From positions 1,250,978 to 1,314,977 of the forward strand of contig NZ_CP029829.1 of NCBI RefSeq assembly GCF_003233655.1: a stretch of 64,000 nucleotides of DNA. The letters run 5' to 3'. Positions 8,288 to 16,695 of this stretch are shown piece by piece. The stretch is from Azospirillum ramasamyi. GTDB lineage: Bacteria > Pseudomonadota > Alphaproteobacteria > Azospirillales > Azospirillaceae. The first letter of the stretch is position 1, and every line of letters starts with the position of its first letter. The notes under the pieces were generated by a model, which was given only the letters and a program-made list of their open reading frames with translations, ran no database searches and was not told the DNA's origin. The position numbers and the translations under genes were made by a program.

Positions 8288-8316
8288 ACTATATGGATGT
8301 GGCCCGATAGGTGCAA
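8288..8316 (-). promoter_or_regulatory. Predicted promoter of rpoZ
   Basis: On the minus strand TTGCAC (8316-8311) is separated by 17 bases from TATAGT (8293-8288, 5 of 6 to consensus), 35 nt before the rpoZ ATG. On the opposite strand a much weaker pair (TTGTAT 8420-8425, TAGATT 8443-8448, 17-nt spacing) could serve the divergent NYN gene. Confidence 0.5.
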
Positions 8317-8516
8317 GCGCGAACGACAGCGCTGCTGCGTTGCGTCACGAGAAGGATTACCAACCGGCCTTTCACCTGGTGAAACGGCAATCGGCCACAG
8401 TCGGCGGGCGTTGCCCCCCTTGTATGTTCGTGCCCGATACACTAGATTTCAAAATTGGAACGCGAGCATTTTGCGCCAGTTCCATTCAATTTTCCACAAT
8501 CTACGATGAAAGGATT

Positions 8517-9164
8517 ATGGCATTGGAGCGCAATTCCACTTTGCCGCGTGATGTCAGCAAGTTGTTTTACAAGGAAGAGCGTCTCGCTCTTTTCATTGAC
8601 GGCGCGAACCTTTATGCCGCCGCGCGTTCATTGGGCTTCGACATCGATTACAAGAGGTTGCGCGACGGCTTTGCCGGAGAGGGCCGGCTTGTCCGCGCCT
8701 TCTACTATACCGCACTCGTTGAGGATCAAGAGTATTCTCCGATTCGTCCCTTGGTTGATTGGCTCGACTACAACGGCTACACAATGGTGACCAAGCCGAC
8801 CAAGGAGTTCACCGACGCCTCCGGCCGGCGCAAGATCAAAGGCAACATGGATATCGAGCTGGCCATCGACGTGATGGAGATGGCCGACCATGTCGATCAC
8901 ATCCTGCTCTTCTCCGGCGACGGCGATTTCCGCCGGCTGGTGGAGGCGGTGCAGCGCAAGGGCGTGCGCTTCAGCGTCGTCAGCACGGTGCGTTCGCAGC
9001 CGCCGATGGTGGCGGACGAGTTGCGCCGACAGGCCGACAATTTCATCGAGTTGCAGGAGTTGGCGCCCTTCATCGCCCGCACCCATCATCACCGCGAGCA
9101 GGCTCCTTTGCATCACGACCACCAGAGCGGCCCGACGATGTACGATCCGGACGACCGCGGCTGA
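8517..9164 (+). CDS. NYN-domain (LabA/DUF88-like) putative ribonuclease
   Basis: The protein has 215 residues with a PIN-like NYN fold. The acidic catalytic positions are visible: D28 in ALFIDGANLY, D112 in GNMDIELAIDVM, and D135/D137 in LFSGDGDFRRLV. NYN proteins are predicted metal-dependent RNases, and the substrate here is unknown. A His-rich stretch (THHHREQAPLHHDH) sits near the C-terminus, after the fold. The start at 8517 has AAAGGA just upstream. Longer in-frame versions from 8340 lack family similarity. It is divergent from rpoZ with about 260 bp between, and is followed by its own terminator. Role inferred from the fold only. Confidence 0.85.
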   Translation: MALERNSTLPRDVSKLFYKEERLALFIDGANLYAAARSLGFDIDYKRLRDGFAGEGRLVRAFYYTALVEDQEYSPIRPLVDWLDYNGYTMVTKPTKEFTDASGRRKIKGNMDIELAIDVMEMADHVDHILLFSGDGDFRRLVEAVQRKGVRFSVVSTVRSQPPMVADELRRQADNFIELQELAPFIARTHHHREQAPLHHDHQSGPTMYDPDDRG

Positions 9165-9191
9165 TACGGATACTCTGCTGAAAAACGCACG

Positions 9192-9221
9192 AAAAGAGGG
9201 ACGCACGGGCGCTCCTTTTTT
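9192..9221 (+). terminator. Rho-independent terminator of the NYN gene
   Basis: An imperfect stem AAAAGAGGGACGC / GCGCTCCTTTTT has loop ACGG and runs into six Ts, 28 nt after the stop codon. One mismatch and two G-T pairs are allowed in the stem. Confidence 0.75.
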
Positions 9222-9333
9222 CGTTTGCGGGCAGGGATTCACCGGCAGCCGATTTTAGAGCATCGCGCCTGAAATCTGAATCGACAGTTGCGCTTGGGCC
9301 GTTGACGTGATTCACCGTTGTTGGAGGTGGATC

Positions 9334-10291
9334 ATGGGGCGCAGCTATTCGTCGGACCTTCGGGTTCGGATTTACGGAGAGGTCGAGAAAGGCGGTTCGC
9401 GTCGGGCGGCGGCGCGCCGGTTCGATGTGAGCGCGAGCACGGGCGTGCGGCTTGCTCAGCGCATGGCGGCAACGGGCTCGCTGGACCCGGCCCGGCAGGG
9501 GCGCCCACCGGGCGGTGGCAAGCTGGCCCCGCATGCCGAACTTCTGATCGGCTGGGTGGAGAAGCAAGGCGACATCACCATGCCCGAACTGGCGGCCAAG
9601 CTGAAGGCCGAGCGCGGGGTCACGGTCCACCCCGCCTCGCTGTCGCGCTTCCTGCTCGCCCGCGGCTTCACTGTCAAAAAAAACGGTGCTGGCGAGCGAG
9701 GCCGGTCGCGCTGACGTTGCTGAGGACCGCCGGAGTTGGCGCAGCCACCGTCAGCCCCGGATGCGCGAGGAGCCGGATCGGCTGGTGTTTCTCGACGAGA
9801 CCGCAACCACCACGAAGATGACCCGACTGCGCGGACGGGCCAAGCGCGGCCAGCGGTTCAAGGCCACGGCGCCGTTTGGCCATTGGGACACCCAGACCTT
9901 CATCGCTGCCCTGCGCTGCGACGGGCTGACCGCCCCGTGGATCATCAAGGGCGCGATGAACCGGACGCTCTTCGAGACCTATGTCGAGACACAACTCGCC
10001 CCGACCCTGCGGCCGGGCGATGTCGTCATCCTCGACAACCTATCCAGCCATAAGAGTGAAAAGGCCAAGGCCATCCTCAAGGAACGTGGCGCTTGGTTCC
10101 TCTTCCTGCCGCCCTACAGTCCCGACCTCAACCCTATCGAAATGGCGTTCGCCAAGCTCAAAGCTCATCTCCGCCGCATCGGCGCCCGTACCATCGAGGA
10201 GTTGTGGAGGGCTGTCGGCTCTATCTGCGACCTCTACACACCAGACGAATGCTGGAACTACCTCAAACATGCAGGATATGCGTCAGATTAA
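9334..10291 (+). CDS. IS630-family transposase in two frames (frameshift at A8)
   Basis: Frame one (9334-9714) encodes the helix-turn-helix half (EVEKGGSRRAAARRFDVSAS). The frame running to 10291 encodes the DDE catalytic half: D in LVFLDETATTTKM, D in VVILDNLSSHK, and E in SPDLNPIEMAFAKLK, followed by the usual C-terminus. The halves join at a run of eight A at 9676-9683. Removing one A restores a continuous protein reading TVKKTVLASEAGRADV, as expected for the family. The first ATG has GGAGG upstream. Either transcriptional slippage or programmed frameshifting on A8 makes the full enzyme, or the copy is dead. All catalytic residues are present, which favours a functional element. Confidence 0.85.
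9676..9683 (+). other. A8 slippery run in the transposase
   Basis: Eight consecutive A lie exactly at the point where the helix-turn-helix frame must pass into the catalytic frame. The change needed is +1 (net loss of one A), or gain of two, in the transcript. Runs of this length are known sites of polymerase slippage. Confidence 0.7.
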
Positions 10292-10317
10292 ACGCTCGAA
10301 ACTCTAGGCCGGCGATC

Positions 10318-11346
10318 TCAGGAGATGGCGGACTGCTGACGGTTCCGCGCCATTTCCTCGGCGGTCTTCAGCGCCGCGATCAGGCTCGTCGCGTTCGCCG
10401 CCCCGGTTCCGGCTATGTCCAGAGCGGTCCCGTGATCGGGCGAGGTGCGGACGAAGGGCAGGCCCAGCGTGATGTTCACGCCGCTGTCGAAATCCACCGT
10501 CTTCACCGGAATCAACGCCTGATCGTGGTACATGCACAGCGCGGCGTCATAGCCCCGGCGGGCGGCGGCGTGGAACATGGTGTCGGGCGGACGCGGACCG
10601 GAGACGTCGATGCCGTCGGCGCGCAAGGCCGCGATGGCCGGTGCGATGACGTCGATCTCCTCCCGCCCCATCGCCCCGCCCTCCCCCGCGTGGGGATTGA
10701 GGCCGGCGACGGCGAGCCGGGGCCGCGCGATGCCGAAGTCGCGCGCCAGCGCCGCCGCGGTGACGCGGCCGGCATGAACAATGGCGTCGGTGGTCAGCAG
10801 ATCGACTGCGTCGCGCACCGACACATGGATGGTGACGGGGACCACCCGCAGGTCGGCGGCGGCCAGCATCATGATCGGCTCTTCGGTCAGGCCGGCCAGA
10901 TGCGCCAGATATTCGGTATGGCCGGGATGACGGAAGCCGGCGGCGTAGAGCGACGATTTCTGAATGGGGTTGGTGACCACGGCGGCGGCCTGCCGCGCCT
11001 GCACCAGGGCGACCGCGCGGTCGATGCTGGCGATCACCGCAGCGCCGTTTGCCGGGTCGGGAGCGCCGGCGACGACCGGGTTGCCGAGCCGCACCGGCAG
11101 GACCGGCAGGGCTCGATCGAACAGCGCCAGGGCTTCGCCGGGGTCCGCGACCTCCCGGACCGGTACCGCCATGCCCAGCTTCGCCGCCAGCGCGCCCAGC
11201 CGGCCGGGATCGTCCAGGACGACGAAGGGCGGCACCGCCGCTTCATGGCGCGCCGCCCAGGCCTTGAGGGTGATGTCCCCGCCGACGCCTGCCGGCTCCC
11301 CCATGGTGAGGGCCAGCGGCAGGCTGTCCGGCAGGGCGGCCGTCAC
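10318..11346 (-). CDS. pdxA: 4-hydroxythreonine-4-phosphate dehydrogenase
   Basis: PdxA oxidises 4-phosphohydroxy-L-threonine, leading to 3-amino-2-oxopropyl phosphate for PdxJ in B6 synthesis. Family landmarks include the N-terminal LALTMGEPAGVGGDI, the metal-binding histidine regions PGHTEYLAHL and VHAGRVTAAALARDFGI, and MYHDQALIPVKTVDFDSGVNITLGLPFVRTSPDHGTA-like C-terminal motifs. The length of 342 is normal. The start is GTG at 11346, overlapping the surA stop (GTGA). The usual downstream partner rsmA (ksgA) is missing. The IS630 copy lies 12 bp beyond the stop. Confidence 0.96.
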   Translation of the reverse strand: MTAALPDSLPLALTMGEPAGVGGDITLKAWAARHEAAVPPFVVLDDPGRLGALAAKLGMAVPVREVADPGEALALFDRALPVLPVRLGNPVVAGAPDPANGAAVIASIDRAVALVQARQAAAVVTNPIQKSSLYAAGFRHPGHTEYLAHLAGLTEEPIMMLAAADLRVVPVTIHVSVRDAVDLLTTDAIVHAGRVTAAALARDFGIARPRLAVAGLNPHAGEGGAMGREEIDVIAPAIAALRADGIDVSGPRPPDTMFHAAARRGYDAALCMYHDQALIPVKTVDFDSGVNITLGLPFVRTSPDHGTALDIAGTGAANATSLIAALKTAEEMARNRQQSAIS

Positions 11347-12803
11347 AGGCGCGTCTCGATGAAGGCGCTGCGGCGCAGATCGCGCAGGTAGCGGCGCGAC
11401 AGCAGTTCGGCCCGCTCGTTGATCAGGTCGCGTTCCACCTCCTCGCGGGCCGGCAGCTTGGCCTCCTTGATCGGGGTCGGCGCGGGCGGCGGCGGCGGGG
11501 CCGGCCGGGCTTCCGGCGGCGGCTGGATCATCGGAATGTCGCGCTTGCAGACGATCAGGATCACCGCTGCGGCCTGGCTCATCAGGACCGGGCTGGCCTG
11601 ACCCAGCGGAATGCCGAGCGCGAGGTTCTGCAGGCCCGGCGCCATGTCCTTGACGCGCATGGTGCCCATGTCGCCGGACTCAGGCATGCCGGAGTCCTTG
11701 GCGCGGGCCTGGAAATCGGCGCAGCTCTTGATCGACTTCCGCAGCTTTTCCGCCTGTTCCTTGACCGCCTTGGCCTGGTCCGGGGATTCGATCGGAATGA
11801 TGATCTGCTTCATGTTGACCGTGGCCCTGGCCATGTCGGGCCGCGGCTGCGGACGGGGCGCCGCCGGCTGGGCGGCGGGCATCGGCACCTCGCCGCCGCT
11901 GCTGCCGAACGGGCGCTGACCGCGCACCAGCAGGATGTGATAGCCGGTCGCCGTGCGGATCGGCGCCGAAAGCTGGCCGCCGCGCATCCCCGACAGCGCC
12001 TTGTCGACTTCCGGCGAAAGCTCGCCGCTGCGCACCCAGCCCAGGTCGCCGCCCGTCGCGGCACCGGCGGATTGCGAGAACTGGCGGGCCAGCGCCGCGA
12101 AATTGCCGCCGCGCTTCACCTCCTCCACCAGACGCTCGGCGTTGCGGCGCACCTCGGCGTCCTGGTCGGGGCTGTCCACCGCCAGGAAGATTTCGGCGAC
12201 CAGATATTCGGGCTTGCCGATGTTGGCCTTCAGCCGCTCCATCGCCGCGTCGATCTCGTCCTCGCCGACGATGACATCCTGGCGGATGCGGCGCTGCATC
12301 ACCTTCTGCCAGGCCAGCAGCGAGCGGATCTGGTCCTTCAGGGTGGAGATGGGCACGTTCTGCCGCTTCAGCATCTCCTGAAGCTGCTGGTTGTTCATGC
12401 TGTTCTGTTCGGCGATGCGCTTGATCGCCTCGTCGATCTCGGCGGTCGAAACGGTGATGCCAAGGCGCTTCGCCTCCTGCATCTGCAGCCGCTCGTCGAT
12501 CAGCAGGCGCATGACCTGCGGGGTCAGGCGCTGGATCGTTTCAGGATTGCTGGCGGCACCGGCATTGAGCAGCGCCATGCGGATGCGGGCATTGACGTCG
12601 GAGACGGAGACCACCTCGTCGTTCACGACCGCGGCGATGCCCTCCGCCCCCGGCGTCCGTGCCGGGCGGGCGGATTCGTCGCCCGTCCTCGGCGCCGCGG
12701 CGCCGGCCGCCGCCTTGCTGGACTGCGCCGCGGCGGGCATGGCCAGAAGCGCGCAGGCGGTCGCCACGGCGACGGTGGTCCGGACGGCTCGCAAACTCGA
12801 CAT
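11343..12803 (-). CDS. surA: Periplasmic peptidyl-prolyl isomerase/chaperone SurA
   Basis: SurA escorts outer-membrane proteins through the periplasm to the BAM complex. A Sec signal peptide covers about 1-27 (cleavage after AMPAAAQ). Next come an N-terminal SurA domain (VNDEVVSVSDVNARIR onwards) and two PpiC/parvulin-type domains. The first is the clear one (EYLVAEIFLAVDSPDQDAE to GYHILLVRGQRPF). The second (TVNMKQIIIPIESPDQAKAV onwards) is more diverged. A Pro-rich linker precedes the C-terminal helix. The ATG at 12803 has GGAG upstream. A TTG nine bases earlier is less likely. It lies between lptG and pdxA and overlaps pdxA. Confidence 0.94.
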   Translation of the reverse strand: MSSLRAVRTTVAVATACALLAMPAAAQSSKAAAGAAAPRTGDESARPARTPGAEGIAAVVNDEVVSVSDVNARIRMALLNAGAASNPETIQRLTPQVMRLLIDERLQMQEAKRLGITVSTAEIDEAIKRIAEQNSMNNQQLQEMLKRQNVPISTLKDQIRSLLAWQKVMQRRIRQDVIVGEDEIDAAMERLKANIGKPEYLVAEIFLAVDSPDQDAEVRRNAERLVEEVKRGGNFAALARQFSQSAGAATGGDLGWVRSGELSPEVDKALSGMRGGQLSAPIRTATGYHILLVRGQRPFGSSGGEVPMPAAQPAAPRPQPRPDMARATVNMKQIIIPIESPDQAKAVKEQAEKLRKSIKSCADFQARAKDSGMPESGDMGTMRVKDMAPGLQNLALGIPLGQASPVLMSQAAAVILIVCKRDIPMIQPPPEARPAPPPPPAPTPIKEAKLPAREEVERDLINERAELLSRRYLRDLRRSAFIETRL

Positions 12804-12988
12804 GGTGCTCAAGCTCCAAAAACGGGTCGCCCGTTATTACGGTGGGGCCGGTGCCCCATGCAAACGGAATCGGACCTCACCCATTCAGTGCAAAACCAAC
12901 GGGGCGGAATTATGACCGACAGGGATAATCCCGCGCTTTGCGGCGATCGGACCCGCCCGGCCGGCTGCGGGATCCACGGCCCCGCGCC

Positions 12989-14083
12989 TCAACCATCCTC
13001 CAGATGCAGCAGCGCCGCGGTGCCCAGCAGCAGGCTGATCCCGGCCGGACTCCAGGCCGCCATGATGATGGGGATCGTCTCCGACATGCCGAAGGTCCGC
13101 ACCACGTCGGTCATCACGAACAGAACGAAGCCGGTCAGCACGCCGCCGGTGACCATCGCCATCGTCCCGCCCCGCCGCGGCAGCCGCAGCGAGAAGGCGG
13201 CGGCGAACAGCACCATCGCCAGGAACAGGAAGGGCTGGGCGAGCAGCGACTGGTAATGCAGCCGGTGGCGCACGGCGGGGAAGCCGGTCGTCTCCAGCGT
13301 GTTGATGAAGCGCGGCAGTTCCCAGAAGGAGATGGTCTCCGGCGGGGCGAAGCTCTCCTCGATGGTCGCCATGTCCAGTTCGGTCGGGATGGTGTAGGTG
13401 TCCAGCAGCTCCGGGTCCTTCTTGGCCCGGTTCAGGATGGCATCCTGCAGCTCCCATTTGCGGTCCCTCAGGACGGCACTGGGGGCGTCGATGCGGCCCA
13501 GATAGTTCTGATCGGCGTCGAACAGGAAGACGATGACGTTCGACAGCTCGAAGGTCACCGGGTTCACCAGCTCCGAATGGATGAAGTACTGCTCATTCTC
13601 GTTGGTCTGGCGCAGCCACAGGCCGGATCGGGAGATGTTCAGCGTGCTGGACTGCAGTTTCAGATATCGGTCCTGCATCTGTTCGTATTTGGCGACGAAC
13701 ACCGCGCCGACCGGGTTGATCAGTGTCACCTTCACCACACCGATGGCGGCGGCGGCGAACATCACCGGCATAAGGAACTGCCAGGCCGACACGCCGACCG
13801 CGCGCGCCACCACCAGTTCGGCGCTGCGGGTCAGCCGCCAGAAGGTGAACATGCCCGCGAACAGGATGACGAAGGGAAAGATCTGCTGGCCGATCTCCGG
13901 CAGCTTCAGCAGAGCCATCTGAACCACCAGCCCGAAGGTGACGTTGGGCTTGCTGCCGGCGCGGCGCAGCAGTTCGACGGTATCCAGCAGCAGCACGATT
14001 GCGAGCAGGATCACCATCAGCAGGCAGAACCAGACGATGAACTGCCGTCCGATGTAGCGGGAAAGCGTAGGCGATGAATACAT
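12989..14083 (-). CDS. lptG: LPS export ABC transporter permease LptG
   Basis: LptG is one of two permeases of the LptB2FG complex that extracts lipopolysaccharide from the inner membrane. It has 364 residues. Two N-terminal membrane helices (about 13-33 and 55-82), a third near 100-120, a periplasmic beta-jellyroll (about 125-265), and three C-terminal helices give the YjgP/YjgQ layout. The start MYSSPTLSRYIGRQF is typical. Two usual neighbours are absent: no lptF upstream and no lptD between lptG and surA, where only 185 bp of non-coding sequence remains. Confidence 0.92.
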   Translation of the reverse strand: MYSSPTLSRYIGRQFIVWFCLLMVILLAIVLLLDTVELLRRAGSKPNVTFGLVVQMALLKLPEIGQQIFPFVILFAGMFTFWRLTRSAELVVARAVGVSAWQFLMPVMFAAAAIGVVKVTLINPVGAVFVAKYEQMQDRYLKLQSSTLNISRSGLWLRQTNENEQYFIHSELVNPVTFELSNVIVFLFDADQNYLGRIDAPSAVLRDRKWELQDAILNRAKKDPELLDTYTIPTELDMATIEESFAPPETISFWELPRFINTLETTGFPAVRHRLHYQSLLAQPFLFLAMVLFAAAFSLRLPRRGGTMAMVTGGVLTGFVLFVMTDVVRTFGMSETIPIIMAAWSPAGISLLLGTAALLHLEDG

Positions 14084-14355
14084 GCGGTGTCCGGTCTCCG
14101 GAGCCCCGCCCGGCGCGCCGGCATGGCGCTTGGGGCGGACTGGCGGGCCACCGCGGCCGATGGAGTCGGGCGCGGCACCCGCCGGAACAGATCCCGGCTA
14201 TTTACCCCCGTTGCACGGCGATGACAACCGGGCCGGAACCGCGACCACCTCGGGGCTGCACCCGCAGCGCCAGATTCCTGCCCCCTTTTCCGGCTGGACT
14301 TCCTGCAGCGGCAATCCAAACTGTTGTCGCACAAGCTGTACGGGAGGGTCGGTCG

Positions 14356-14934
14356 ATGACGGACACCACGGTCGCAATCCGCCGGGCACGCGCGAAGGAC
14401 GCCGCCGGCATGGCCCGCGTCCATGTGCAGAGCTGGCGGTCCACCTACCCCGGCCTGATCCCGGCGCAGTTCCTGGTCAATCTGTCCGAACCGGCCGCCG
14501 CGCAGCGCTGGGCAGCCATCGCCGAAACGCGCGGCCCCGGCCAGGGCGCCTTCGTCGCGGTCGATGTCGCCGGCCAGATCGCGGCGCCCGACACCATCAT
14601 CGGCATCGCCTCCTTCGGCACGCGGCGGGTCGTGGTACAGGACCATGCGGGAGAGTTCCATGCGCTCTATCTTCTCGACGACGCAAAGGGTTACGGCATC
14701 GGACGGCGGCTGATGGCGGCGATGGCGGACCGCTTCCTGGCCGTCGGAATCCGTTCCGCAGCGGTGTGGTGCCTGCGCGACAACCCGTCGCGCTGGTTCT
14801 ACGAGCGGCTGGGCGGGATCAAGGTAGCGGAACGGCCGATCCGCTTCGCCGACACCGATCTGGTGGAAATCGCCTATGGCTGGCGCGACCTGACGCCGCT
14901 TGCACGCTTGTCGGCGGGGCCGGAGGTGCGGTAG
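14356..14934 (+). CDS. GNAT-family N-acetyltransferase
   Basis: A 192-residue single-domain GNAT. It begins VAIRRARAKDAAGMARVHVQSWR, a common opening for RimI/YhbS-type enzymes. The acetyl-CoA pyrophosphate loop is visible as DDAKGYGIGRRLMAAM (about 110-125), and the C-terminal strand follows as WFYERLGGIKV. The substrate cannot be told from sequence. The ATG at 14356 follows GGGAGG with eight-base spacing. It diverges from lptG across 272 bp in which I see no other gene. A short hairpin and guaA follow on the same strand. Confidence 0.85.
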   Translation: MTDTTVAIRRARAKDAAGMARVHVQSWRSTYPGLIPAQFLVNLSEPAAAQRWAAIAETRGPGQGAFVAVDVAGQIAAPDTIIGIASFGTRRVVVQDHAGEFHALYLLDDAKGYGIGRRLMAAMADRFLAVGIRSAAVWCLRDNPSRWFYERLGGIKVAERPIRFADTDLVEIAYGWRDLTPLARLSAGPEVR

Positions 14935-14937
14935 TGA

Positions 14938-14953
14938 GGGGACTTGAGTCCCC
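14938..14953. other. Hairpin between the acetyltransferase gene and guaA
   Basis: A perfect inverted repeat GGGGAC-TTGA-GTCCCC starts 4 nt after the acetyltransferase stop and ends 18 nt before the guaA ATG. There is no T-run. Its core resembles the hairpin at 7773-7793. It could be a weak terminator or part of a guaA leader. Confidence 0.6.
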
Positions 14954-14971
14954 ACGCATCAGGATTCGCCT

Positions 14972-16540
14972 ATGTCCAGCGCCGCCTCCCTTTCCGCCGA
15001 ACGCGTCCTCATTCTCGATTTCGGATCGCAGGTCACCCAGCTCATCGCCCGCCGCGTGCGCGAGAGCGGTGTCTATTGCGAGATCCACCCCTTCGGCATG
15101 AGCGACCAGCGCATCCGCGAGTATGACCCGAAGGCGATCATCCTGTCCGGCAGCCCGGCCTCCGTCACCGAGGCGAACGGCCCGCGCGCGCCGCAGGCGG
15201 TGTTCGACCTGAAGGTGCCGGTGCTCGGCATCTGCTATGGCCAGCAGACCATGTGCCACCAGCTGGGCGGCACCGTCTCCGGCTCCGACCACCGCGAGTT
15301 CGGCCGCGCCTTCATCGAGATCAAGGAACCCTGCGCCCTGTTCGACGGGCTGTGGGAGGTCGGGTCAAAGGAACAGGTGTGGATGAGCCACGGCGACCGC
15401 GTCACCGCGCTGCCCGACGGCTTCCGCGCCGTGGCGGTCAGCGACGGCGCGCCCTTCGCCGCCATCGCCGACGACCAGCGCCGCATGTACGGCGTGCAGT
15501 TCCACCCGGAAGTGGTCCACACCCCGCACGGCGCCCAGTTGCTGGCGAACTTCGTCCACCGCGTCGCCGGCATCAAGGGCGACTGGACCATGGCCGCCTT
15601 CAAGCAGCAGGCGATCGAGAAGATCCGCGCCCAGGTCGGCACCGGCAAGGTGATCTGCGGCCTGTCGGGCGGCGTCGATTCGTCGGTCGCGGCGGTGCTG
15701 ATCCACGAGGCCATCGGCGATCAGCTGACCTGCATCTTCGTCGACACCGGCCTGATGCGCGCCGGCGAGTCGGAAGAGGTCGTGCGCCTGTTCCGCGACC
15801 ACTACAACATCCCGCTGGTCCATCGCGAGGCGTCCGACCTGTTCCTGGGCAAGCTGGCCGGCGTCACCGACCCGGAGCAGAAGCGCAAGATCATCGGCGG
15901 CCTGTTCATCGACGTCTTCGACGAGGAAAGCGCCAAGATCGGCGGCGCGGAGTTCCTGGCCCAGGGAACCCTCTACCCCGACGTGATCGAGAGCGTGTCC
16001 TTCACCGGCGGCCCGTCTGTCACCATCAAGTCGCACCACAATGTCGGCGGCCTGCCGGAGCGCATGAAGCTGAAGCTGGTGGAGCCGCTGCGCGAACTGT
16101 TCAAGGACGAGGTCCGCGCGCTCGGCCGCGAACTCGGCCTGCCGCCGGCCTTCATCGGCCGCCATCCCTTCCCCGGTCCGGGCCTCGCCATCCGCGTGCC
16201 CGGCGAGATCACCCCGGAGAAGCTGGAGATCCTGCGCAAGGCCGACACGGTCTATCTGGAGGAAATCCGCAATGCCGGCCTCTACGACGCGATCTGGCAG
16301 GCCTTCGCTGTTCTGCTGCCGGTCCGCACCGTCGGCGTGATGGGCGACGGCCGCACCTACGACCATGTGCTGGCCCTGCGCGCGGTGACCTCCACCGACG
16401 GCATGACCGCCGACTGGTACCCCTTCCCCCACGACTTCCTGGCGCGCGTGTCCAACCGCATCGTCAACGAGGTCCGCGGCGTCAACCGCGTGGTCTACGA
16501 CATCACCTCGAAGCCGCCCGGCACCATCGAGTGGGAGTGA
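14972..16540 (+). CDS. guaA: GMP synthase (glutamine-hydrolysing)
   Basis: GuaA converts XMP to GMP using ATP and glutamine. The class I amidotransferase domain (about 10-200) has its nucleophile Cys88 in LGICYGQQ and the His178/Glu180 pair in QFHPEV. The ATP-pyrophosphatase P-loop SGGVDSS is at 232-238. The C-terminal dimerisation domain ends [10 protein letters not shown], the canonical terminus. At 522 residues it is full length with all catalytic residues. AGGA seven bases before the ATG supports the start. A GC-rich stem-loop follows. No guaB is in the window. Confidence 0.98.
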   Translation: MSSAASLSAERVLILDFGSQVTQLIARRVRESGVYCEIHPFGMSDQRIREYDPKAIILSGSPASVTEANGPRAPQAVFDLKVPVLGICYGQQTMCHQLGGTVSGSDHREFGRAFIEIKEPCALFDGLWEVGSKEQVWMSHGDRVTALPDGFRAVAVSDGAPFAAIADDQRRMYGVQFHPEVVHTPHGAQLLANFVHRVAGIKGDWTMAAFKQQAIEKIRAQVGTGKVICGLSGGVDSSVAAVLIHEAIGDQLTCIFVDTGLMRAGESEEVVRLFRDHYNIPLVHREASDLFLGKLAGVTDPEQKRKIIGGLFIDVFDEESAKIGGAEFLAQGTLYPDVIESVSFTGGPSVTIKSHHNVGGLPERMKLKLVEPLRELFKDEVRALGRELGLPPAFIGRHPFPGPGLAIRVPGEITPEKLEILRKADTVYLEEIRNAGLYDAIWQAFAVLLPVRTVGVMGDGRTYDHVLALRAVTSTDGMTADWYPFPHDFLARVSNRIVNEVRGVNRVVYDITSKPPGTIEWE

Positions 16541-16579
16541 GAGCGCGAGTTGAGGTGAAGCGGGTAAGCTATTGACACC

Positions 16580-16605
16580 GGCCCGGCGGCACCAACCGCC
16601 GGGCC
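16580..16605 (+). terminator. Stem-loop terminator after guaA
   Basis: A perfect 10-bp stem GGCCCGGCGG / CCGCCGGGCC has loop CACCAA and is followed by GTCGTTCTGT. The T tract is interrupted, so termination may be partial. Confidence 0.7.
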
Positions 16606-16695
16606 GTCGTTCTGTCCGGGTGGTGCCGCGGGTCGGCCGGCACCTTCGTCGTCCGCCAAGCCGACTATTCGCTGCGCATGTCCAAGGAGCGCCAG

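Larger units (their letters stand above)
9258..10304 (+). mobile_element. IS630-family insertion sequence, 1047 bp, flanked by TA
   Basis: The element begins GAGCATCG and ends CGAAACTC. The terminal inverted repeats (9258-9279 and 10283-10304) match at 16 of 22 positions. It is flanked on both sides by TA (9256-9257 and 10305-10306), the target duplication typical of IS630/Tc1-mariner. It carries one transposase split by a frameshift and nothing else. It sits between the terminator of the NYN gene and the pdxA stop, 12 bp beyond pdxA. Because TA is intact on both sides, a simple insertion is more likely than a recombination joint. Confidence 0.9.
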
